From the NCBI RefSeq assembly GCF_014193655.1, contig NZ_JACHZQ010000001.1, positions 2,170,001-2,234,000 on the forward strand: a stretch of 64,000 nucleotides of DNA, read 5' to 3'. Positions 58,736-64,000 of this stretch are shown here, in pieces; within the stretch, counting starts at the first letter, position 1, and each line of letters begins with the position of its first letter. The notes below the pieces were generated by a model. That model had not been told where the DNA came from. It saw nothing but the letters and a program-made list of their open reading frames with translations, and ran no database searches. The position numbers and the translations under genes are program-made. The stretch is from Rhizobium sp. BK313. GTDB lineage: Bacteria; Pseudomonadota; Alphaproteobacteria; Rhizobiales; Rhizobiaceae.

Positions 58736-59854
58736 TCAGGCTGGTATCTCGACCCAGCGGCGCTCATGAAACGATTGCGCCATGGCGTGCACCGACCTTT
58801 CGATGCGCAAGCCGTCCACGAAGCTCACAACCGACGCGGCGTCGCCGGAAATGGCGCGGATCAACTCCCGGCATTCGATGATCTTCAGGTCATTGAAGCC
58901 GAGCCCATGGCCGGGTGCCGGGATGAACCGGTCATAGGGTCTGTGAGACGGTGCCGCGAGAATCCTGCGAAACCCCTGTTCGGTGCCCCTGCCGTCCGCC
59001 TGATAGAGCTCGAATTCGTTCATGCGCTCCTGATCGTATATGATCGAGCCCTTCGACCCGAATATCTGCAGCGCGATGCGGCCCTTGCGGCCCCAAGCGG
59101 AACGATTCGCCATCAGAACGGCGGAAATGCCGCCGCCGAGCCGCATCAGCACATTGGCCAGATCGTGATTCTCGACGGCGCGTCGCCCGCCCTCCTTCAA
59201 GGGCCGTTCGGCATAGGGCTTCACCATGTCGGTGATAACGGCTTCGACATGGCCGAACAGAAACCAGAGCAGCGACAGCGGATGCACGGCGAAATCGTCG
59301 AGTGCGCCATAGCCGCCGGCAAGCTCGCTCTTCCAATAGAAGAAGCCCTCCGGATCGGCCATGAAGTCCTCGTCCATTTCGACACGGACATGATTGACCT
59401 CGCCGATCGCGCCTTCGCCGATCAGCGCCTTGATATGCCGCATCACCGGGTTCTGAATATAATTGTAGCCGAGGATAGCGACCTTGCCCGAGGCTTTGGC
59501 GGCGCTCAACATGCGTTCGGCGTCGGCATAGGCAGGCGCCATCGGCTTTTCGCACCAGACATGCTTGCCGGCTTCCAACGCTGCGATCGCCATTTCCGGA
59601 TGGAATTGGTTGGGTGTAGTGACGGAGACGACATCGACCTCGGGATCGGCGATCAATTCACGCCAGTCGGCGGTCGCCTTTTCGAAGCCGAATTCGTCGC
59701 CACGCTGTTTTGCCAAGTCGGAATTGGCTTCCGCAAGATGCACGAGGCGCGGCCGTTCGACATCGCCGAAGACGGTCTTGACCGCATTCCAAGCCAGCGC
59801 ATGGCACTTGCCCATATATCCGGTTCCGATCAATCCTATGCCCAACGGCTTCAT
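58736..59854 (-). CDS. Gfo/Idh/MocA oxidoreductase of the inositol region
   Basis: A 372-aa protein. IGLIGTGYMGKCHALAWNAV is the NAD(P) site, and GKHVWCEKPMAPAY holds the EKP motif of the family; ALDDFAVHPLSLL fits the C-terminal domain. In Sinorhizobium an oxidoreductase of this kind sits opposite iolR, so a role in inositol or related polyol breakdown is likely; the substrate is unproven. GAGGAGGG precedes the ATG at 59854. Confidence 0.8.
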   Translation of the reverse strand: MKPLGIGLIGTGYMGKCHALAWNAVKTVFGDVERPRLVHLAEANSDLAKQRGDEFGFEKATADWRELIADPEVDVVSVTTPNQFHPEMAIAALEAGKHVWCEKPMAPAYADAERMLSAAKASGKVAILGYNYIQNPVMRHIKALIGEGAIGEVNHVRVEMDEDFMADPEGFFYWKSELAGGYGALDDFAVHPLSLLWFLFGHVEAVITDMVKPYAERPLKEGGRRAVENHDLANVLMRLGGGISAVLMANRSAWGRKGRIALQIFGSKGSIIYDQERMNEFELYQADGRGTEQGFRRILAAPSHRPYDRFIPAPGHGLGFNDLKIIECRELIRAISGDAASVVSFVDGLRIERSVHAMAQSFHERRWVEIPA

Positions 59855-59900
59855 ATCTACCACCCTCCTCAAGCCTTCTCCCGAAACTCAAATGATTTTT

Positions 59901-60055
59901 GGAATATTTGGACCGTTTTGACAAGCGGTCTCACCGATCGATCACGGCGCAGAACTGGAGGAATAGAATTTATTCTCGTAAATTCATTAGCTTAAAAATA
60001 ATCGTGCCGAGTTATTCAAAATCCGTTATCGTGCAAAATATGGAATATTTGTTTC
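59901..60055. promoter_or_regulatory. Divergent iol control region with IolR-type half operators
   Basis: Two copies of GGAATATTTG (59901 and 60042) start imperfect GGAA-N6-TTCC sites: 59901-59914 and 60042-60055 (GGAA...TTTC). They lie in the 234-bp gap between the oxidoreductase and iolR, so the regulator probably controls both. Confidence 0.55.
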
Positions 60056-60088
60056 ATTAACGGGCATGACGTCGAGAAGGGCGAAGGC

Positions 60089-60964
60089 ATGGACAACGAA
60101 ATCGAAACGCGAACCAAGGTGCCGCGGGATTTTGAAAGTCTTCGCAGCACCATTATCGAACGCAAGAATTCCATGCCGAAACGTCTGGCCCAGGTCGCGG
60201 CTTTCGCGCTCGGCAATCCCGATGAAATCGCCTTCGGGACCACGGCAAGCATCGCCACAGCCGCGGATGTTCAGCCTTCGACGCTCGTGCGTCTCGCCCA
60301 TCATCTCGGTTATGAGGGTTTCTCCGACCTGCAGAGCATCTTCCGCGAGAGACTGCGCGATCGGACGCTGAGCTATGAGGAGCGGCTGATCACGCTGGAA
60401 CAATCCGGCATCGAGGATGAAGAGGCCGGCATACTCTCCGGCTTTCTCTCGGCCGCCAGCCAGTCTGTCAATAAACTTGCCGCCACGATCGAGACGGATA
60501 CGTTTGCCAAGGCGGTGGATGTGCTCGCCGCGGCCGAGACGATCTATCTCATCGCCAAACGCCGTTCCTATCCGTTGACGGCGCATATGACCTACGCTTT
60601 TTCCAAACTGAACATCCGCCATCAGATCGTCGCTTCGCCGAACGGCATTGATGGCGAACTTGCCCGTTTTGCCACCGAACGGGACGCGGCGATCGCAGCC
60701 AGCTTTTCGCCCTACGCCGCCGACAGCCTGGCGCAGGCACAGGATCTCGCCGCACGCAACGTGCCGGTGATTGCCATTACCGATTCGGCCTTCTCGCCGC
60801 TGACGGCCTGCGCCACCCACTGGTTCGAGGTGGCTGAGGCTGACTTTGCCGGCTTCCGCTCACTGTCGGCATCCATGGCACTGATCATGGCCTTCCCCGT
60901 CGCCATTGCCGAACGGCGCCGAAAAGATGCGGTCGCAAAATCTCACAAAACCAAAATGGAATAA
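60089..60964 (+). CDS. iolR: RpiR-family inositol catabolism regulator
   Basis: A 291-aa protein. An N-terminal RpiR helix-turn-helix (ATAADVQPSTLVRLAHHLGY) is followed by a SIS sugar-phosphate domain (AAETIYLIAKRRSYPLTAHM; AITDSAFSPLT). Rhizobial IolR represses iol genes and responds to an inositol breakdown intermediate. It lies before iolC and its stop is inside a perfect operator (60958-60971). Confidence 0.8.
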   Translation: MDNEIETRTKVPRDFESLRSTIIERKNSMPKRLAQVAAFALGNPDEIAFGTTASIATAADVQPSTLVRLAHHLGYEGFSDLQSIFRERLRDRTLSYEERLITLEQSGIEDEEAGILSGFLSAASQSVNKLAATIETDTFAKAVDVLAAAETIYLIAKRRSYPLTAHMTYAFSKLNIRHQIVASPNGIDGELARFATERDAAIAASFSPYAADSLAQAQDLAARNVPVIAITDSAFSPLTACATHWFEVAEADFAGFRSLSASMALIMAFPVAIAERRRKDAVAKSHKTKME

Positions 60965-61001
60965 ATATTCCGAATTGACAAAATGACGGAACCAATGTTT
61001 C
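60958..61001 (+). promoter_or_regulatory. IolR-type operators upstream of iolC
   Basis: Perfect GGAA-TAAATA-TTCC at 60958-60971 and GGAA-CCAATG-TTTC at 60988-61001, in the 184-bp gap before iolC. The first overlaps the last codons of iolR. The gap also holds the iolC promoter; no clear hexamers were assigned. Confidence 0.6.
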
Positions 61002-61148
61002 ATTGCATTCATGATCGCGGCCAGGGGAGATGGCCGTAAAATCTACCAGAGCCCGGACGAAAATAAAGACGGACCGGCACTTTCAATGACGCATGACCCC
61101 ATCGAAAATTGAAGAGTTATCGGGATCATGCCTGGACGGGAGGACATC

Positions 61149-63083
61149 ATGGCACACGACAATCCTGGCGCCCAGCCGGAGGCGACACTCGATGTGATCA
61201 CCATCGGCCGCTCCTCCGTCGATCTCTATGGTCAACAGATTGGCTCACGCCTGGAGGATATTGCCTCCTTTGCCAAATCGGTCGGCGGCTGCCCCGCCAA
61301 TATCGCCATCGGCACGGCGCGCCTCGGCTTGAGGTCCGGCTTGATCACCCGCGTCGGCGACGAGCAGATGGGCCGTTTCATCCGCGAACAGACGGCACGC
61401 GAAGGCGTAGCGACTGAAGGGATTGCCACCGACAAGGAACGGCTGACAGCGCTGGTGTTGCTTGCTGTTGAGGCCGAAGGCGTTTCGCCGATGATCTTCT
61501 ATCGCACCGATTGCGCCGACATGGCGCTCGACGAAAACGACATCGACGAGAATTTCATCCGATCGTCCCGCGCCGTGCTGGTTTCGGGCACGCATTTTTC
61601 CAAGCCGAACACGGAGGCCGCGCAACGCAAGGCGATCCGCATCGCCAAGGCGAACGGCCGCAAGGTGATATTCGATATCGACTATCGGCCGAACCTCTGG
61701 GGCCTTGCCGGCCATGCCGAGGGCTTCGAGCGCTATGTGAAATCGGATCGCGTTTCCTCGAAGATGAGGGAGACACTGCCGGATTGCGACCTGATCGTCG
61801 GTACTGAGGAGGAGATCATGATCGGCTCGGGAGTCGATAACGTCCTCGGTGCGTTGAAGGAAATCCGCCGCCTTTCTCCGGCAACGATCGTGCTGAAGCG
61901 CGGCGCCATGGGCTGCATTGTCTATGACGGGCCGATCTCCGATGACCTCGAAGCCGGCATCGTCGGCCAGGGTTTCCCAATCGAAGTTTTCAACGTGCTC
62001 GGCGCAGGCGACGCCTTCATGTCCGGTTTCCTGCGTGGCTACCTGCGCGACGAACCGTTGAAGACCTGCGCCACCTGGGCCAATGCCTGCGGTGCTTTTG
62101 CGGTCTCGCGCCTGCTCTGCTCGCCGGAATATCCGACCTGGGCCGAACTCGATTTCTTCCTGAAGACGGGCAGCAAACATCGGGCGCTGCGCAAGGACGA
62201 GGCGATCAACCATATCCACTGGGCGACGACACGGAACGGTGAGATCCCGCTGTTGATGGCGCTTGCCATCGACCATCGTTCGCAGCTCGTCAGCGTCGCC
62301 GACGAACTGGGCGTTGCCCATGACAGGATCGTTGCCTTCAAACGGCTTGCGGTCGAGGCGGCGGCGCGGGTTTCGGGCGGACGTGCGGGCTATGGCATGC
62401 TGATCGACGAGCGCTTCGGTCGTGACGCCTTCTTCGATGCCGCCACCAAGCATTTCTCCTGGATCGGCCGGCCCGTCGAATTGCCGGGCTCGAAGCCGCT
62501 CAAATTCGAATTCAGCCAGGATATCGGCTCGCAGCTCGCAGAATGGCCCCTCAACCATTGCATCAAATGCCTCTGCTTCTATCATCCCGACGATCCGAAA
62601 GTGTTGAAGGCGGAGCAGCAGGAAAAGCTGCGCAGCCTGTTCGAAGCGGCGCGCAAAGTCGGCCGCGAACTGCTGGTCGAGATCATCGCCGGCAAGAACG
62701 GGCCGCTCACCGACGACACGGTCGCAACCGCGATGGAAGAGCTCTATGCGCTCGGCATCAAACCCGACTGGTGGAAGCTGGAACCGCAGGAATCGACCGC
62801 GGCCTGGAAAAAAATCGATGCCGTGATCGCCAAAAATGATCCATGGTGCCGGGGTATCGTGCTGCTTGGCCTGGAAGCGCCGGCGGAGGAATTGATCCGT
62901 AGCTTCGAAGCCACGCTGGCCGCACCCTCGGTCAAGGGCTTCGCCGTCGGGCGGACGATCTTTTCCGACGCGGCACGCGCCTGGCTATCGGGCGGCATGA
63001 ATGACGAGGAGGCGATTGCCGATATGGCCGGCCGCTTCCGGCAACTGACCCAGGCGTGGCTGAAAACCCGCGGTCTGGAATAG
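61149..63083 (+). CDS. iolC: 5-dehydro-2-deoxygluconokinase with DUF2090 domain
   Basis: A 644-aa protein. N-terminal PfkB kinase half: GGCPANIAIGTARLGL near 46-61, and the GAGDAF catalytic motif at 285-290. C-terminal half from about 340 (LLMALAIDHRSQL) is a DUF2090 aldolase-like domain, the long rhizobial form. It phosphorylates 5-dehydro-2-deoxy-D-gluconate. GGGAGG precedes the ATG at 61149. Confidence 0.9.
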   Translation: MAHDNPGAQPEATLDVITIGRSSVDLYGQQIGSRLEDIASFAKSVGGCPANIAIGTARLGLRSGLITRVGDEQMGRFIREQTAREGVATEGIATDKERLTALVLLAVEAEGVSPMIFYRTDCADMALDENDIDENFIRSSRAVLVSGTHFSKPNTEAAQRKAIRIAKANGRKVIFDIDYRPNLWGLAGHAEGFERYVKSDRVSSKMRETLPDCDLIVGTEEEIMIGSGVDNVLGALKEIRRLSPATIVLKRGAMGCIVYDGPISDDLEAGIVGQGFPIEVFNVLGAGDAFMSGFLRGYLRDEPLKTCATWANACGAFAVSRLLCSPEYPTWAELDFFLKTGSKHRALRKDEAINHIHWATTRNGEIPLLMALAIDHRSQLVSVADELGVAHDRIVAFKRLAVEAAARVSGGRAGYGMLIDERFGRDAFFDAATKHFSWIGRPVELPGSKPLKFEFSQDIGSQLAEWPLNHCIKCLCFYHPDDPKVLKAEQQEKLRSLFEAARKVGRELLVEIIAGKNGPLTDDTVATAMEELYALGIKPDWWKLEPQESTAAWKKIDAVIAKNDPWCRGIVLLGLEAPAEELIRSFEATLAAPSVKGFAVGRTIFSDAARAWLSGGMNDEEAIADMAGRFRQLTQAWLKTRGLE

Positions 63084-63086
63084 CCG

Positions 63087-63135
63087 GCGCATCGCTCCGA
63101 AAAGTGGATACCGGTTTTCGGGTAAAGCGATGCGC
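63087..63135. repeat. Palindromic intergenic repeat between iolC and iolD
   Basis: GCGCATCGCT at 63087-63096 pairs with AGCGATGCGC at 63126-63135, and inside it CCGAAAA with TTTTCGG. The TTTTCGG-type palindrome is a common short interspersed repeat of Rhizobiaceae genomes. It lies within an operon, so it may act on mRNA stability. Confidence 0.7.
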
Positions 63136-63170
63136 AAACAATGGACTAAAATGCATTTGGGAGGCGCCCC

Positions 63171-64000
63171 ATGGGCAAGACGATCCGATTGACGATGGCA
63201 CAGGCCGTCGCACATTTCCTCAAGAAGCAGATGACTGTGATCGATGGCCAAAAGCTGCCGATCTTCGGCGGCGTGTGGGCGATCTTCGGCCACGGCAACG
63301 TCGCCGGCATGGGGGAAGCGCTCTATCAGGTTCGCGAGGAGCTTCCGACCTTCCGCGCCCACAACGAACAAGGCATGGCGCATGCCGCGATAGCCTATGC
63401 GAAAACCAGCTTCCGCCAGCGTTTCATGGCCTGCACCACATCGATCGGTCCGGGCGCGCTGAACATGGTGACTGCGGCCGGCGTCGCGCATGTCAACCGC
63501 ATCCCGGTGCTCTTCCTCCCTGGTGATGTCTTCGCCAACCGCGCGCCCGATCCGGTGCTGCAGCAGATCGAGGACTTCGGCGACGGCACAGTCTCGGCCA
63601 ATGATGCCTTCCGTCCGGTGTCGCGCTACTTCGACCGCATCACCCGCCCCGAGCAGATCATGACGGCGCTGAAGCGCGCCATGCAGGTGTTGACCGAACC
63701 ACTCGATTGCGGTCCGGTGACGCTGGCGCTTTGCCAGGATGTGCAGGCCGAGGCCTTCGACTATCCGGAAAGCTTCTTCGAGGAGCACGTCTGGACACAA
63801 CGACGTCCGCAGCCGGATGCGGACGAGCTGGCAAACGCCATCGCACTGATTCGCAAATCCGAAAAGCCGGTGATCGTCGCCGGCGGCGGCGTGCTCTATT
63901 CGCGGGCGACGAAGGAGCTTGCTGCTTTCGCGGAAGCACACGGCATTCCCGTCGTTGTCACCCAAGCCGGCAAGTCGGCGATCGACGAGACGCATCCGCT
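63171..64000 (+). CDS. iolD: 3D-(3,5/4)-trihydroxycyclohexane-1,2-dione hydrolase, partial
   Basis: Open to the window end (276 residues seen). A ThDP-enzyme N-terminal domain: GGVWAIFGHGNVAGMGEALY, then RAHNEQGMAHAAIAYAKTS with the Glu that activates thiamine, and CTTSIGPGALNMVTAAGVAH. IolD opens the inosose-derived ring. GGGAGG before the ATG; iolC lies 87 nt upstream. Confidence 0.9.
   Translation, partial: MGKTIRLTMAQAVAHFLKKQMTVIDGQKLPIFGGVWAIFGHGNVAGMGEALYQVREELPTFRAHNEQGMAHAAIAYAKTSFRQRFMACTTSIGPGALNMVTAAGVAHVNRIPVLFLPGDVFANRAPDPVLQQIEDFGDGTVSANDAFRPVSRYFDRITRPEQIMTALKRAMQVLTEPLDCGPVTLALCQDVQAEAFDYPESFFEEHVWTQRRPQPDADELANAIALIRKSEKPVIVAGGGVLYSRATKELAAFAEAHGIPVVVTQAGKSAIDETHP

Noticed and set aside
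58676..59995. A 439-codon plus-strand ORF opposite the Gfo/Idh/MocA gene
   Set aside because: The minus strand encodes a clear oxidoreductase; the plus reading has no recognisable motif.

Overview
The window is alphaproteobacterial, most likely a Rhizobium or close Rhizobiaceae chromosome or large replicon. The right flank holds the rhizobial inositol order (oxidoreductase, RpiR-type iolR, iolC with its C-terminal DUF2090 extension, iolD). It also carries GGAA-N6-TTCC operators and a palindromic intergenic repeat. No database search was possible, so family names come from motif recognition.

Region by region. (1) 1-6304: surface-polysaccharide genes of visibly lower GC: a GT-B-like protein, a frameshifted acyltransferase remnant, an FkbH-type SGNH/HAD/GNAT protein, a two-domain glycosyltransferase and a 73-aa protein. 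(2) 6337-57250: a temperate prophage. Its leftward late half (44190 down to 6337) encodes, in transcription order: small regulators, DNA methylases, a radical SAM protein, replication proteins (DUF1376, DnaA domain IV), a NusG-like protein, a tRNA-Gly with a roughly 400-nt structured RNA, then the virion genes (terminase, portal, scaffold, capsid, cement, tailspike, three gp11-like adaptors, nozzle, internal virion proteins). The head genes resemble Bordetella phage BPP-1 and the ejection proteins resemble T7 gp13/gp14. The rightward early half (44278 to 57106) encodes the LexA-like repressor, Arc and XRE regulators, an ERF/YqaJ/DnaQ recombination set, many small zinc-ribbon proteins, nucleotide-metabolism proteins (DUF550, RSH-like HD), a putative excisionase and a tyrosine integrase. 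The integrase lies next to the 5' half of a tRNA-Ser(GCT), which marks attR. The matching attL was not found, so the left border is uncertain and the polysaccharide genes could be part of the same element. (3) 57374-64000: a flavoprotein reductase and the iol region.

How it works together: repressor sites of the form GTAGC-N7-GCTAC lie in both control regions of the immunity block. The NusG-like gene sits just upstream of a terminator and the structured RNA, at the entrance to a roughly 29-kb late operon. That is a layout expected for processive antitermination. The structured RNA has a perfect 3' terminator, nested helices and an internal repeat with a compensatory base-pair change. It is the strongest candidate for something undescribed. 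No lysis cassette and no diversity-generating retroelement were recognised.
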